A DNA stretch of 64,000 bases, taken from assembly GCF_029887935.1 (NCBI RefSeq), contig NZ_JARXRO010000013.1, positions 1 to 64,000 on the forward strand, written 5' to 3'. Below the pieces are notes generated by a model that made no database searches, had not been told where the DNA came from, and saw only the letters and a list, made by a program, of their open reading frames with translations. This DNA comes from Luteimonas kalidii (GTDB lineage Bacteria; Pseudomonadota; Gammaproteobacteria; Xanthomonadales; Xanthomonadaceae). Made by a program: the position numbers and the translations under genes. Shown piece after piece: positions 46,701 to 55,283 of this stretch; position 1 is the first letter of the stretch, and each line of letters begins with the position of its first letter.

Positions 46701-46753
46701 CCGTGCCCGCCGATGCACGCCCACCGGCACCCCGCCCGCCGCGCGATGACTGA
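43706..46753 (+). CDS. Ligase-associated DEXH-box DNA helicase (Lhr-like)
   Basis: The 1015-residue SF2 helicase starts with the Q-motif region, then Walker A (VTPTGSGKT). A low-complexity insert (residues about 68-176, Ala/Lys, then Ser/Thr/Pro) separates it from motif Ia (LLWITPLRAL). Later come VVDEWHELLG (DEXH), WGLSATLG, ATSSLDLGVDFP and QRAGRARHR. The C-terminal Lhr-type body follows, then a basic disordered tail of about 100 residues that includes residues coded by a REP (SPDKRSASG). ATGA overlaps the ligase stop, and eight bases overlap pdeM. Confidence 0.9.
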   Translation: MTPPAARTRFDAPLADWFAARGWTPAPFQREAWRRWRRGESGLLVTPTGSGKTLAALGGPLLDALAEVAQASVASAKAKAKAKAKAPARSRGVSAAATRAVRTSDNAPAAHEGGAPATTTSTTAASDRAGPRITSDPGAPEAVIAAPGTVDARDRDAPVPPASRSTRRAGVSTAGRTRLLWITPLRALASDTVRALREPIAALGLDWTVAMRTGDASSRDRRLARQGRADALVITPESLALLLSYPDTAAQLAGLRGIVVDEWHELLGNKRGVLLQLCLARLRAWAPQARTWGLSATLGNLEQARDVLLPHAPGAAILQAAKPRSLTLETLLPEAGERFPWAGHLGLSQVQRVAAQLQAAGTTLLFANTRSQAELWHRALAATWLDAPDTLALHHGSLDPKLRAAVEQGLREGRVRCVVATSSLDLGVDFPAVDQVLQLGSPKGMARLLQRAGRARHRPGEAGHVVCVPTHALELAEYAAARAALADGQIEARVPLRLSLDVLAQHCVTLALGGGFAPDALLREVRGTHAFAGLTDAQWTAVLAFIVRGGQALQHYPEYTRVVLDDDGTYRVHDRRIAQRHRLSIGTITSDGALQVKLLRGGTLGSVEEGFLSRLRPRDRFQFAGRTLELVRLQDMTAYVRIAKRADGIVPRWQGGRMPMSGELGARVAQVLAGPRDSPELRALAPLLDLQARLSALPSPGRLLAEFVKTREGWHLFLYPFAGRGVHEGLAALLALRWGRRAPNTFAFAVNDYGLALTAQAQPELDADLMHDLLSPVGLVEDLQAGANLAELARRQFREIARVAGLLPPSLPGRALRSLRQLQASSGLLFDVLQRHDPGHLLLEQAEREVFEAQLEVRALQAVLERCHAQPLDLHLPQTLTPLSFPLWADAMRGTHSSEDWRTRVQRAAERLEHRHRPRHPRSPQPRSPDKRSASGTPRNVPTSTPTASTTRPAASASTRQTPAPRKRTSTVAGQSRKAPAASNRRGNAADSPARSSAAVPADARPPAPRPPRDD
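46470..46513 (+). repeat. GTAG-type REP inside the helicase reading frame
   Basis: 46485-46513 is a complete REP in the + orientation (GTAG head at 46485, CCGGG end at 46513), preceded by a partial head GTAGCCCG at 46470-46477. The reading frame passes through both without a stop, coding for RSPQPRSPDKRSASG in the disordered C-terminal tail. This is recruitment of repeat DNA into protein sequence. Confidence 0.85.
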
Positions 46754-47384
46754 CACCCTCGACCTCGTCCTCGCCGGCGAACCCGTCCGCCTGCTCGCCG
46801 ACCGCGCGCTGTACTGGCCCGCGCGCCGCCGCCTGTGCATCGCCGACCTGCACCTGGGCAAGGGCGACACCTTCCGCGCCGCCGGGATCGCGGTGCCGAC
46901 GGGCGGCACCACGCACGATCTCGAGCGTCTGGCGACGCTGCTCGCGAACACCGGCGCCGCCGAACTCTGGATCCTCGGCGACTTCCTGCACGCGCGCCGC
47001 CACCGTGCGGTGGACGCGGCCTGGCGCGCGTTCCGCGAAGCGCATGCCGCGGTGGCGATGGCGGTGGTGCCGGGCAACCACGACCGTGCGTTCGATCCCG
47101 AGGCTGCGGGTGTGGCGCGGGTGCGCGAGGGTCACGTGGATCCCCCGTTCGAGTTCCGCCACGCGCCACCGGCTGAGAGCGACGCCGGCCACCACGTCCT
47201 CTGCGGCCACGTGCACCCGGTGCTGCGCCTGCCGCCGTTGGGACGCCATCCGCTGTTCTGGCTGCGCCCCGGGATCACCGTGCTGCCTGCGTTCTCGGCC
47301 TTCACCGGCGGCCATCCCGTGCCCCGCGCGGACAGCGCCGGCAGCGTGCTGTGCGACGGGCGTCAGCTGGTGCGGCTGGGATAG
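46746..47384 (+). CDS. pdeM: Ligase-associated DNA damage response phosphoesterase PdeM
   Basis: The 212-residue calcineurin-like phosphoesterase has the metal-ligand motifs in order: IADLHLGKG, LWILGDFLHAR, VVPGNHDRAF and LCGHVHPVLRL. The TIGR04123 family is always found with the ligase, helicase and exonuclease. It probably removes blocking ends or cyclic phosphodiesters. The ATG lies in the helicase tail, overlapping eight bases with its stop (GATGACTGA). Confidence 0.9.
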   Translation: MTDTLDLVLAGEPVRLLADRALYWPARRRLCIADLHLGKGDTFRAAGIAVPTGGTTHDLERLATLLANTGAAELWILGDFLHARRHRAVDAAWRAFREAHAAVAMAVVPGNHDRAFDPEAAGVARVREGHVDPPFEFRHAPPAESDAGHHVLCGHVHPVLRLPPLGRHPLFWLRPGITVLPAFSAFTGGHPVPRADSAGSVLCDGRQLVRLG

Positions 47385-47432
47385 CCACACGCCGGTGCCG
47401 CATCGCGACGCCATACGCGCCGACCGTCGCTC

Positions 47433-47645
47433 GTAGCCCGGGTAAGCACAGCGCACCCGGGGTGCTGCGCATCTTGGACAGACCTCGCATCACTTGGGAG
47501 CCTGCGAGGCAAAGTGTGGCAGGCGCACCTGGGCTGCGATCTCATGCAGGTCGATCGACATGCGCCCCGGATGCGCTGCGCTTACCCGGGCTACGCGCGC
47601 TTGTTCGACGCGTCCGACGCCCGGGTAAGCGAAGCGCACCCGGGG
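47433..47645. repeat. Three GTAG-type REPs after pdeM
   Basis: Copies: 47433-47462 (+), 47565-47594 (-) and 47617-47645 (+, head degenerate to GACG). All have the GC-richer stem form CCCGGGTAAGC with matching GCGCACCCGGG. The gap 47385-47932 contains no gene otherwise; the ribosome-binding site AGGAG of the next gene is at about 47922. Confidence 0.8.
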
Positions 47646-47932
47646 CCGGGTTGACGCCATCGCCCGCCGCGCCGTGGAAGAACGTCGCCGGCCTGGTCGG
47701 CTGCATCGCCCGCGCCCCGGACAGGCCGGCCGCAGAGCCGGCCGATCCGAGCACAACAGGACGCGCTCGCCCATCCGGATTGGTGCTTCCTGCGGGATAA
47801 AGAATCCAGGATCGCGGCCTTTGATGCGCGAATGGAACGCCCATCTCCTGAACACGCCGACGCGGACGGGCACTGCCCGATGGCCGCGCGGCGACGGGCC
47901 TGGCGCCCGTTCCCCCACTTCAGGAGATTTCC

Positions 47933-48460
47933 ATGCGTTCCAAGCTGCTCACCACCACCCTTGCCGTCGTGCTGCTGGCCGGCGCCTCCGTCGCCCAAGC
48001 CCAGGATTCCGGCTTCTACGCCGGCGTCGGCGCCGGCCAGGCCCTGGTCGACGAGCGCGCCTACGACGACGAGGACACCGCGTTCTCGGCCTTCGGCGGC
48101 TACCAGTTCCACCGCAACTTCGCGCTCGAGGCCGGCTACAGCGATTTCGGCAGCCTCGAACCCGATGCGGCCGGCACCGACCTGGAGCTGACCTCGGCCT
48201 CGCTGACCGCCGTCGGCATCCTGCCCTTCACCGAGCGCTTCTCCGGCTACGCCAAGGCGGGCTTCCAGCGCTGGGAGCTGGACCGCGCGATTCCGGGCCT
48301 CACCGGCACCGCGAAGGACGACGGTACCGACCCGGTCTACGGCCTCGGCCTGCAGTACCGTTTCAGCGACCTGATCGCGCTGCGCGGCGAGTACACGCGC
48401 AGCGAGGTCGAGGATCTCGACGTCGACGCTGCCCAGGTGCAGGTGCGTTTCGACTTCTGA
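47933..48460 (+). CDS. Small outer-membrane beta-barrel protein (OmpA-like 8-strand)
   Basis: The 175-residue precursor has a signal peptide (about 1-23, AQA cleavage) and a short barrel: DSGFYAGVGAGQALVD, FSAFGGYQFHRNFALEAGYSDFGS, FSGYAKAGFQRWEL, YGLGLQYRFSDLIALRGEYTRSEV and the terminal VQVRFDF. This matches the OmpA-like/OMP_b-brl porin-type family. A strong CAGGAG (7 bases before the ATG) supports the start. No partner suggests a specific role. Confidence 0.8.
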   Translation: MRSKLLTTTLAVVLLAGASVAQAQDSGFYAGVGAGQALVDERAYDDEDTAFSAFGGYQFHRNFALEAGYSDFGSLEPDAAGTDLELTSASLTAVGILPFTERFSGYAKAGFQRWELDRAIPGLTGTAKDDGTDPVYGLGLQYRFSDLIALRGEYTRSEVEDLDVDAAQVQVRFDF

Positions 48461-48534
48461 CCCCCTCGCGGATGCCGGCGCCCTGCCGGCATCCGCCGCT
48501 TGAGGTTCGATGCGGGAACATCCCGGCGGTAGAG

Positions 48535-48564
48535 CCCCGGATGCGCTTCGCTTATCCGGGCTAC
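48535..48564 (-). repeat. GTAG-type REP after the barrel gene
   Basis: A single minus-orientation copy in the 226-bp gap 48461-48686, 75 bases after the stop of the barrel gene. The stem is CCCGGATGCG/CGCTTATCCGGG. It is a plausible transcript-end stabiliser; nothing else was seen in the gap. Confidence 0.8.
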
Positions 48565-48686
48565 GCGGTGCTTTGCCACGTTGCCGCCGCCGTCGCTCGA
48601 CGCCGTGGCCACCACGCCAACGCGTTTCCTCACGCGTCCGGGACCACGGTTGGGCCACGGTGCGGTCCTGCGACCGGAGGACCGCC

Positions 48687-49058
48687 GTGACCGCCTTCTA
48701 CCTGTGGTTCAACGCCGTGGCCTACCTGGGGCTTGCCGCCTGGTGCGCGCTGCGCTGGCGCTCGACCTCGGCCGCGATCGGCTACGTGCAGCTCGACGGC
48801 GGCGGCCGCTCGGAATACCTGAGCATCTACGGCGGCCTGCAGCTGGCGCTGGCGATCGTGTTCGCGCTGTTCGCATTGCGTCCCGAGCAGCAGCGCACCG
48901 GGCTGCTGGTGGCGCTGGTGCTGTACGCCTCGATCGTGCCGTTCCGCTGGATCGGCATCGCCGCATTCGGACCGGTGGGGCGGCCGACGCTGGTGCTGGG
49001 CGTGGTGGAACTGGCGATGCTGGCCTGGGCGCTGGCGCTGTGGTTCGGCGATCGCTGA
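48687..49058 (+). CDS. Small four-helix membrane protein (DUF4345-like)
   Basis: The 123-residue protein has four predicted membrane helices (FYLWFNAVAYLGLAAWCALRW, LQLALAIVFALFALRP, GLLVALVLYASIVPFRWIG and TLVLGVVELAMLAWALALWF). The GTG start at 48687 follows CGGAGG by six bases. The arrangement resembles DUF4345 proteins. There is no motif for a specific function, and it is not obviously in an operon. Confidence 0.7.
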   Translation: MTAFYLWFNAVAYLGLAAWCALRWRSTSAAIGYVQLDGGGRSEYLSIYGGLQLALAIVFALFALRPEQQRTGLLVALVLYASIVPFRWIGIAAFGPVGRPTLVLGVVELAMLAWALALWFGDR

Positions 49059-49077
49059 GGCATCGGCGCGCACCGGT

Positions 49078-49317
49078 TCAATGATCGTCGTCGTCTCGGT
49101 CTTCGCCCCTGCCGCCGTCCCGACTGCGCGCATCCGCGGGCGTCTCCCGCTTCGCCTGCGCCGCCGCCCACATGTTGTCGACCAGGTTGGGATAGCGGCG
49201 TCCGGCGGCTTTGGCACGTTCGCGCGCCTGTTCCTTCTGCGCTGGCGTCAGTTGCACGCGCGCGGCTGGTTTCACCGGATTGCGCTTCTTCCAGGGTGGC
49301 GTACGGGGCGAGGCCAT
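49078..49317 (-). CDS. Small charged protein of unknown function
   Basis: The 79-residue product is cytosolic: a basic N-terminus (MASPRTPPWKKRNPVKPAARVQLTPAQ), a helix with RAKAAGRRYPNLVDNMWAAAQAKRE, and an acidic/basic tail ending DRDDDDH. The RYPNLVDN core looks conserved and not random. The ATG at 49317 is favoured, since a longer in-frame start runs into the tRNA gene. No known domain was recognised. Confidence 0.6.
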   Translation of the reverse strand: MASPRTPPWKKRNPVKPAARVQLTPAQKEQARERAKAAGRRYPNLVDNMWAAAQAKRETPADARSRDGGRGEDRDDDDH

Positions 49318-49376
49318 GGACGCAGATTGCCCGGCGCACGCGCGACGGGCGCGTGAACCAAGCGAAGACGAGGACA

Positions 49377-49453
49377 TGGCGCGCCTGGAGGGATTCGAAC
49401 CCCCGACCAATGGCTTCGGAAGCCACTACTCTATCCGGCTGAGCTACAGGCGC
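49377..49453 (-). tRNA. tRNA-Arg (anticodon CCG)
   Basis: On the minus strand a 77-nt cloverleaf: acceptor GCGCCTG pairs with CAGGCGC, D-stem GCTC, anticodon stem GTGGC/GCCAT around the loop TTCCGAA (anticodon CCG, reading CGG), T-arm GGGGG-TTCGAAT-CCCTC, discriminator G and encoded CCA. All stems close with at most G-U pairs. Confidence 0.93.
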
Positions 49454-49681
49454 GTTGTCTGGAGCGCCGGGACCGCGGCTGGCGTCCCGGTGTGGCGTGA
49501 TGCACGCCGCCGGCCGCCATCGCTGGAGTTGGCCGGCCGGCGATTATGTCACCCCTCGGGGCCGGGCGGCCAGCCGATCCGGCGCCCGTCCCGGCGCGCG
49601 GCGTGTCGCCGCCCGGGGCCGCTGCGCCGCGCGAGCCGCAACGGGTCGTGTCGCGCCCGCGTGCGCTGCTAACCTGCGCCG

Positions 49682-50584
49682 ATGTCGTACGAACGCCACT
49701 CGCCGCCGACGGCCTCGCGGCCGGACTGGCGCGCACGCCTGCCGCTCTACTGGGCCCTGATCCGCGGCGACCGCCCGATCGGCTGGCTGCTGCTGCTGTG
49801 GCCGACGTGGTGGGGGCTGTGGCTGGCCGCCGGCGGAGTGCCGCCCCCGTGGATCCTGTTCGTGTTCACCGCGGGCGTGTGGCTGACGCGCTCAGCCGGC
49901 TGCGTGGTCAACGACTACGCCGACCGCTGGCTGGACGGCAGCGTCGAGCGCACGAAGGACCGGCCGCTGGCCACCGGCGCGGTGTCCGGGCGCGAGGCGC
50001 TGGCGGTGTTCGCGGTGCTGATGCTGGCCGCGTTCGCGCTGGTGCTGACGCTAAACCGGCTCACGGTGTGGATGAGCGTGGTCGGCCTGTTCCTGGCCGC
50101 CAGCTATCCCTACCTCAAGCGCTATACCTACCTGCCGCAGGTGTACCTGGGAATGGCCTTCGGCTGGGCGATCCCGATGGCCTTCGCTGCGGTGCAGGGC
50201 ACGGTGCCGCCGGTGGCCTGGGTGCTGTACGTGGCCAACATCTTCTGGGCCACCGCCTATGACACCTGGTACGCGATGGTCGACCGCGACGACGACATCC
50301 GCATGGGCGCGAAGTCGACCGCGATCCTGTTCGGCGAACTCGACCTGGTGGCGCAGGGCGTGCTGTACGCGCTCGCGTTCGCGGCGCTGGCGCTGGTGGG
50401 GCGCGAGGCGGGGCTGGGCGTTGCGTACTGGACCGGCCTCGGGCTGGCGGCGCTGCTGGTGGGCTGGGAATTCGCGATCGCGCGCTACCGCGACCGCGCT
50501 GCCTGCTTCCGCGCCTTCCTCCACAACCACTGGGTGGGGGCGGCGATCTTCGCCGGCATCGCGGTGGATTTCGCGTTGCGGTGA
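49682..50584 (+). CDS. ubiA: 4-hydroxybenzoate octaprenyltransferase UbiA
   Basis: UbiA attaches the polyprenyl tail to 4-hydroxybenzoate in ubiquinone synthesis. The 300-residue protein has about nine membrane helices and two Asp-rich motifs: [25 protein letters not shown] (NDxxD) and [27 protein letters not shown] (DxxxD). Both are complete. The start at 49682 is the first ATG and fits the length. It is monocistronic as far as visible, and REP arrays follow it. Confidence 0.95.
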   Translation: MSYERHSPPTASRPDWRARLPLYWALIRGDRPIGWLLLLWPTWWGLWLAAGGVPPPWILFVFTAGVWLTRSAGCVVNDYADRWLDGSVERTKDRPLATGAVSGREALAVFAVLMLAAFALVLTLNRLTVWMSVVGLFLAASYPYLKRYTYLPQVYLGMAFGWAIPMAFAAVQGTVPPVAWVLYVANIFWATAYDTWYAMVDRDDDIRMGAKSTAILFGELDLVAQGVLYALAFAALALVGREAGLGVAYWTGLGLAALLVGWEFAIARYRDRAACFRAFLHNHWVGAAIFAGIAVDFALR

Positions 50585-50710
50585 AGGAATTCGAGAGCCG
50601 GGTCGGCGAAGAGCGGGCCGGCGTCGAACTGTCCCGTCGGGCAGGGGGCGGTCTGCGCGTGTCGAGTGGACACGTCGGCCCTGACCGCGGGTCCCGATCG
50701 CACGGGCGGT

Positions 50711-51099
50711 CCCGGGTGCGCTGTGCTTACCCGGGCTACTGGGAGACGCCTCTGACGGGTATGACCGCGTAGCCCGGATAAGCGAAGCGCATCCGGGGAT
50801 GCAGCCCCGCGACCATTGCCCACGGACACCGGCCCCGGGCGTTCGCCCCGCGCGGACACCGTCGTCGCGCCGCCGGTCCCGGGTGCGCTGCGCTTACCCG
50901 GGCTACTGGGAGACGCCTCTGACAGGTATGGCCGCGTAGCCCGGATGAGCGACGCGCATCCGGGATGACGACCCGCGACCGCTGCCTAACGATGCAGCCC
51001 CGTGACCACTGCCTACGGACACCGGCCTTGGGCGTTGGCCCCGTTCGCAGACCCTCGTCGCACCAATGGCCCCGGGTGCGCTGCGCTTACCCGGGCTAC
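50711..51099. repeat. REP array: five GTAG palindromes in 167-bp tandem units
   Basis: Copies at 50711-50739 (-), 50769-50798 (+), 50878-50906 (-), 50936-50964 (+) and 51070-51099 (-). The pair (-/+) with its spacer GGGAGACGCCTCTGAC repeats with a period of 167 bp (50711 to 50878; 50769 to 50936), and a partial third unit (GACACCGGCC) follows. It fills the gap 50585-51152 between ubiA and the convergent comF. No gene is seen. Confidence 0.85.
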
Positions 51100-51152
51100 G
51101 GTGTGCTGCCTCCCCGGCGTCCGCGCGGACACCCGGTCGACCTTCGCCCCGC

Positions 51153-51890
51153 TCACGGGACCCGCGCGCAGACCCACGCCTCGACCCGCGTCACGCCCGC
51201 GCGGCGCAGCGTGACGGCGGCCGCGTGCAGGGTGGCGCCGGTGGTCATCACGTCGTCGACCAGGACCACGTGCGCCGGCAGACGCGTGCCGTCGCGCACC
51301 GTGAACGCCTCGCGCAGGTTGCGCCGGCGCGACGCCGCGTCGAGCTCCGACTGTGGGGCCGTCGCCCGCGTGCGCACCAGCGCGCCGTCCAGCAGCGGCA
51401 GGCGCAGGGTGCGTGCCAGCGGCCGCGCCAGCTCCAGCGCCTGGTCGTAGCCCCGGCGGCGCAGGCGTCCCGGGTGCAGCGGCACCGGCAGCAGCGCGTC
51501 CGGCCGCGGCAGGGCGACGAAACAACTCGCCATGGCGTCGGCGAGCAGCCGGCCGGCGGCCAGGTCGCGGTGGAATTTGAACCGTGGCAGCAGCCGGTCG
51601 AGCGGGGTGCGGTAGGCGAACGCGGCGTGGGTCGCGTCCAGCGGTGGCGGTCGGCGCTGGCACGCGCCGCACGACGGGGCCGGCGACGACGCGCCGGGCA
51701 GCGGCACCGCGCAGCGGGGGCAGGCCGGCACATTCCAGGGCAGGGCGGCGGTGCACGCAGGACACAGGTCGGTGCCCGGCGGGGCGGCCTCGCCGCAGGC
51801 CAGGCACCGCGGCGGGCACAGCCGCGCGCCCAGTCCGTGCCACCAGCCGTCAACCGCCGCGCGCTCGATTCGGTTGACAGGCCCGGGCAT
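51153..51890 (-). CDS. comF: ComF family phosphoribosyltransferase-like protein
   Basis: The 245-residue protein has an N-terminal zinc-type Cys pattern ([21 protein letters not shown] and SCGACQRR) and a PRTase fold with [13 protein letters not shown], the PRPP-binding motif. ComF is involved in DNA uptake in competent bacteria; comF-bioB neighbours are common in gammaproteobacteria. The N-terminal [10 protein letters not shown] helps the match. The ATG at 51890 lies 50 bases from the bioB ATG, and the divergent promoters must overlap it. Confidence 0.92.
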   Translation of the reverse strand: MPGPVNRIERAAVDGWWHGLGARLCPPRCLACGEAAPPGTDLCPACTAALPWNVPACPRCAVPLPGASSPAPSCGACQRRPPPLDATHAAFAYRTPLDRLLPRFKFHRDLAAGRLLADAMASCFVALPRPDALLPVPLHPGRLRRRGYDQALELARPLARTLRLPLLDGALVRTRATAPQSELDAASRRRNLREAFTVRDGTRLPAHVVLVDDVMTTGATLHAAAVTLRRAGVTRVEAWVCARVP

Positions 51891-51902
51891 GCTTTCCAGA
51901 CT
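51874..51902 (+). promoter_or_regulatory. Possible bioB promoter
   Basis: TTGACA (51874-51879) is a perfect -35 hexamer in the bioB direction. Seventeen bases later is CAGACT, a weak -10. It overlaps the first codons of comF. The spacing is right but the -10 is poor, so this is a low-confidence call. Confidence 0.3.
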
Positions 51903-51939
51903 GAACGGCCAGCCCGCGTCCGTCTGTCAGGGAATCCCG

Positions 51940-53049
51940 ATGCCTGCCGTCAGTCCGCTCCGCCCCGCGGCCGAGCCGCCCGCCGATGCCCTTCGCCACG
52001 ACTGGCGCCAGGACGAGATCGAAGCCCTGCTCGGCCTGCCGTTCCCGGAACTGCTGTACCGCGCCGCCAGCGCCCACCGCCGCCACTTCGACCCGGCCGA
52101 GGTCCAGGTCAGCACCCTGCTGTCGATCAAGACCGGCGGCTGCCCGGAGGACTGCGGCTACTGCCCGCAGGCGCAGCGCTACCACACCGGGGTCGAGGCG
52201 ACCAAGCTGATGTCGACCGAAGCCGTGGTCGAGCAGGCGCGGCGCGCTCGCGATGCCGGCGCCTCGCGTTTCTGCATGGGCGCCGCGTGGCGTTCGCCCA
52301 AGGACCGCGACATCCCCAAGGTCGCGGCCATGATCCGCGAGGTCAAGGCGCTGGGGCTGGAGACCTGCGCCACGCTGGGCATGCTCAGCGGCGAGCAGGC
52401 CCACGCGCTGCGCGAGGCCGGGCTGGACTACTACAACCACAACCTCGACACCGACCCCGGCTACTACGGCGACATCATCCATACCCGCGGCTTCCAGGAC
52501 CGGCTCGACACCCTCGGGCACGTGCGCGACGCCGGCATGAAGACCTGCTGCGGCGGCATCGTCGGCATGGGCGAGACCCGCGCCCAGCGCGCCGGCTTCC
52601 TGCGCGCGCTGGCCAACCTGCCCGCGCACCCGGACTCGGTGCCGATCAACCGCCTGGTGCAGGTGGAAGGCACGCCGCTGCACGGCAGCGCCGAACTGGA
52701 CCCGTTCGAATTCGTGCGCACCATTGCCGTGGCGCGGATCGTGATGCCGCGGTCGATGGTGCGGCTGTCGGCGGGGCGCGAGTCGATGTCCGACGAGCTG
52801 CAGGCGCTGTGCTTCAGCGCCGGCGCCAATTCGATCTTCCACGGCGAGACGCTGCTCACCACCCCCAACCCCGGGGTCGACCGTGACCAGGCGCTGTTCG
52901 AGCGCCTGGGCCTGCGCGCGATGCACGTGGCGGTGGATGCCGACGGGCACGACCACGGTGGTACCGTACATGCCGACATCTCGACGGGGCCCGGCGCAGA
53001 CGCGGCCGGCTCCCGCCCGGATGCCTGCGCGGCAGGGGGCCGCGGCTGA
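51940..53049 (+). CDS. bioB: Biotin synthase BioB
   Basis: BioB inserts sulfur into dethiobiotin. The 369-residue radical-SAM enzyme carries C68xxxC72xxC75 ([10 protein letters not shown]) for the 4Fe-4S cluster. [22 protein letters not shown] and [26 protein letters not shown] are conserved, as are residues that hold the 2Fe-2S cluster. The C-terminus (about 345-369) is a low-complexity tail. The ATG at 51940 has a CAGGGAA upstream. Confidence 0.96.
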   Translation: MPAVSPLRPAAEPPADALRHDWRQDEIEALLGLPFPELLYRAASAHRRHFDPAEVQVSTLLSIKTGGCPEDCGYCPQAQRYHTGVEATKLMSTEAVVEQARRARDAGASRFCMGAAWRSPKDRDIPKVAAMIREVKALGLETCATLGMLSGEQAHALREAGLDYYNHNLDTDPGYYGDIIHTRGFQDRLDTLGHVRDAGMKTCCGGIVGMGETRAQRAGFLRALANLPAHPDSVPINRLVQVEGTPLHGSAELDPFEFVRTIAVARIVMPRSMVRLSAGRESMSDELQALCFSAGANSIFHGETLLTTPNPGVDRDQALFERLGLRAMHVAVDADGHDHGGTVHADISTGPGADAAGSRPDACAAGGRG

Positions 53050-53061
53050 GGGGAGCAAGCC

Positions 53062-54285
53062 ATGCCAGTGGACCGTCCCGACCTGCATGCCCGCGTGGCC
53101 GCGCAGCGCGAACAGCGTGCCGCGGCATCCGGCCGCCGCATCCGGCGCGAGGTATTGCGCCGGGACGGCGTGCGCTGCGAGGTGGCCGGCGCCGATGGCG
53201 CCCCCCGCACCCTGCTGAACTTCTGCAGCAACGACTACCTCGGCCTGTCCCAGCACTTCGCGGTGGTCAACGCGCTGCAGGACGCCGCCGCGCGCGACGG
53301 CGCCGGCGGTACCGGCTCGCACCTGGTCTGCGGTCATCACGCCCTGCACGGCGCGCTCGAACGCGAGATCGCCGACTGGCTGGAAGTGCCGCGCGCGCTG
53401 CTGTTCGACAGCGGCTACGCGGCCAACCTCGCGGTGCTGCAGTCGCTGCTGGGCGACGACGACCTGTGCGTGCAGGACCGGCTCAACCACGCCAGCCTGA
53501 TCGATGCCGCGCGCCTGGCCGGCTGCCGCCTGCGCCGCTATCCGCACGGCGACGTCGAAGGCGCGCTGCGCCAGCTGCGCAGCATGGCGGAGTGCGCGGC
53601 GATGGTCGCCACCGATGGCGTGTTCAGCATGGATGGCGACCTCGCCCCGCTGCGCGAACTGGCGATCGCCGCGCGCGTGCAGAAGGCGCTGCTGTACGTG
53701 GACGACGCGCATGGCGTGGGCGTGCTGGGTCCCGACGGGCGCGGTTCGGTCGCCGCTGCCGGGCTCGATGCGATGGCGGTGCCGCTGCGCCTGGTGACGC
53801 TCGGCAAGGCGCTGGGCAGCCACGGCGCCGTGGTCACGGGCGAGGCCGACCTGGTCGACCATCTGGCCGAGACCGCACGGTCCTATCTGTACACCACCGC
53901 GCTGCCGCCGGCGCAGGCCGCCGCGGCGCTGGCGGCGGTGAAGCTGGCCCGGCGCGACCACTGGCGGCGCGAACGGCTGCAGGAGCTGGTGCAGCGCTTC
54001 CGCGTGCGCGCCGAGGACCACGGGCTGTCGCTGATGCCGTCGGACACGCCGATCCAGCCGGTGCTGTGCGGCAGCAACGCCAATGCACTGGCGATGGCCG
54101 AATCGCTCGAACGCGACGGCTACTGGGTGGCCGCGATCCGCCCACCGACCGTGCCCGAGGGCCAGGCGCGCCTGCGCGTCACCTTCACCGCCGCGCACGA
54201 ACCGGTGCAGGCCGACGCCCTGGCCGATGCGCTGGCGGTCGCGCGCGACCGCGCCGCGCACATCGCGCCCAGCCACGCCGCATGA
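53062..54285 (+). CDS. bioF: 8-amino-7-oxononanoate synthase BioF
   Basis: BioF joins pimeloyl-ACP (or CoA) and alanine. The 407-residue PLP enzyme shows [46 protein letters not shown] (DDAHG) and the PLP Lys in [15 protein letters not shown]. It begins 12 bases after bioB, and its stop overlaps the next gene by four bases. Confidence 0.96.
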   Translation: MPVDRPDLHARVAAQREQRAAASGRRIRREVLRRDGVRCEVAGADGAPRTLLNFCSNDYLGLSQHFAVVNALQDAAARDGAGGTGSHLVCGHHALHGALEREIADWLEVPRALLFDSGYAANLAVLQSLLGDDDLCVQDRLNHASLIDAARLAGCRLRRYPHGDVEGALRQLRSMAECAAMVATDGVFSMDGDLAPLRELAIAARVQKALLYVDDAHGVGVLGPDGRGSVAAAGLDAMAVPLRLVTLGKALGSHGAVVTGEADLVDHLAETARSYLYTTALPPAQAAAALAAVKLARRDHWRRERLQELVQRFRVRAEDHGLSLMPSDTPIQPVLCGSNANALAMAESLERDGYWVAAIRPPTVPEGQARLRVTFTAAHEPVQADALADALAVARDRAAHIAPSHAA

Positions 54286-55283
54286 CGCCGGCGCGTTCCC
54301 ATCGCCGCGTCGCGCTGGCGGCGGTCGGCCTGGCGCTGCTGTCGGCGCTGTTCTTCACCATGACCTACGTGCTCAACCGTGCCAGCGCGTCGGGCGGCGG
54401 GCACTGGGCGTGGCTGGCGTCGCTGCGCTACCTGATCACGCTGCCGCTGATGCTGCCGCTGATGCGGTTCCAGGGCGGGATGCGCCCGGTACTGCGTTCG
54501 ATCGGCGCGCATCCCTGGGCGTGGCTGCGCTGCGCGGGGATCGGTTTCGTGCTGTTCTACGTGCTGCTCTCGTTCGCCGCGTCGAGCGGGCCGTCGTGGC
54601 TGGTCGCCGGCTCGTTCCAGTTCACCGTGATCGCCGGGATGCTGTGCGCGCCGCTGCTGTATCGCGACGCGCGGCGCCGGATCCCGCCGGCCGGGATCGC
54701 GGTCGCGGCGCTGATCATCGCCGGCGTGCTGCTGATGCAGTTCGGCCACGCCAGCGGTGCGCTCGATCGCGCGGCGTGGATCGCGCTGGGCTGCGTGCTG
54801 GTCTCGGCGGTCGCCTATCCGCTCGGCAACCGCCTGCTGCTGCTGCACCTGGAGCGCAGCGGCGAGCCGCTCAATGCCACCCAGCGCGTGTTCGGCCTCA
54901 CCCTCGCCAGCCAGCCGATGTGGCTGCTGGTGGCCGCGTACGCGGCCTGGACCGCGGGCCCGCCGGCGCTGGCCCAGGTGTGGCTCGCCGCCGGGGTGGC
55001 GCTGTCGGCGGGCGTGGTCGCGACGATCCTGTTCTTCCAGGCCACCGGCATGGTCCGCGACCAGCCGCTGGCGCTGGGTGCGGTGGAAGCGATGCAGGGC
55101 GGCGAAGTGGTGTTCGCGGTCCTGCTGGGCGTGCTGCTGCTGGGCGAGGCCTGGCCGACAGGCAGCACCCTGGCCGGCGCGGCGATCGTGATCGCCGGCA
55201 TCGCCGCGTTCGCCTGGGTGGTGGCGCGCCCGGCCGCCGGCAGTGGCGACGTGGCCGCGCTGCGCACGGACAAGGGCGCATGA
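54282..55283 (+). CDS. DMT-family transporter (multidrug-resistance-efflux type) in the bio operon
   Basis: The 333-residue integral membrane protein has about ten helices in the two EamA-like halves (for example [105 protein letters not shown] and [14 protein letters not shown]). It fits the 'multidrug resistance efflux transporter' DMT subgroup. It is translationally coupled to bioF upstream (ATGA) and bioH downstream (ATGA), so its job is probably linked to biotin metabolism. The substrate is not predictable from sequence. Confidence 0.8.
   Translation: MTPARSHRRVALAAVGLALLSALFFTMTYVLNRASASGGGHWAWLASLRYLITLPLMLPLMRFQGGMRPVLRSIGAHPWAWLRCAGIGFVLFYVLLSFAASSGPSWLVAGSFQFTVIAGMLCAPLLYRDARRRIPPAGIAVAALIIAGVLLMQFGHASGALDRAAWIALGCVLVSAVAYPLGNRLLLLHLERSGEPLNATQRVFGLTLASQPMWLLVAAYAAWTAGPPALAQVWLAAGVALSAGVVATILFFQATGMVRDQPLALGAVEAMQGGEVVFAVLLGVLLLGEAWPTGSTLAGAAIVIAGIAAFAWVVARPAAGSGDVAALRTDKGA

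Noticed and set aside
44417-47077. Long minus-strand open frame opposite the helicase
   Set aside because: Shadow of the Lhr-type helicase; no motif, and it also spans the ends of two real genes.
50711-51099. CRISPR array
   Set aside because: The spacing is regular but the units are inverted palindromes with GTAG heads and repeated linkers; there are no unique spacers and no cas genes.
54282-55283. Calling the DMT protein a biotin importer
   Set aside because: It has no homology signature to known biotin transporters (BioY, YigM); only the operon position links it to biotin.
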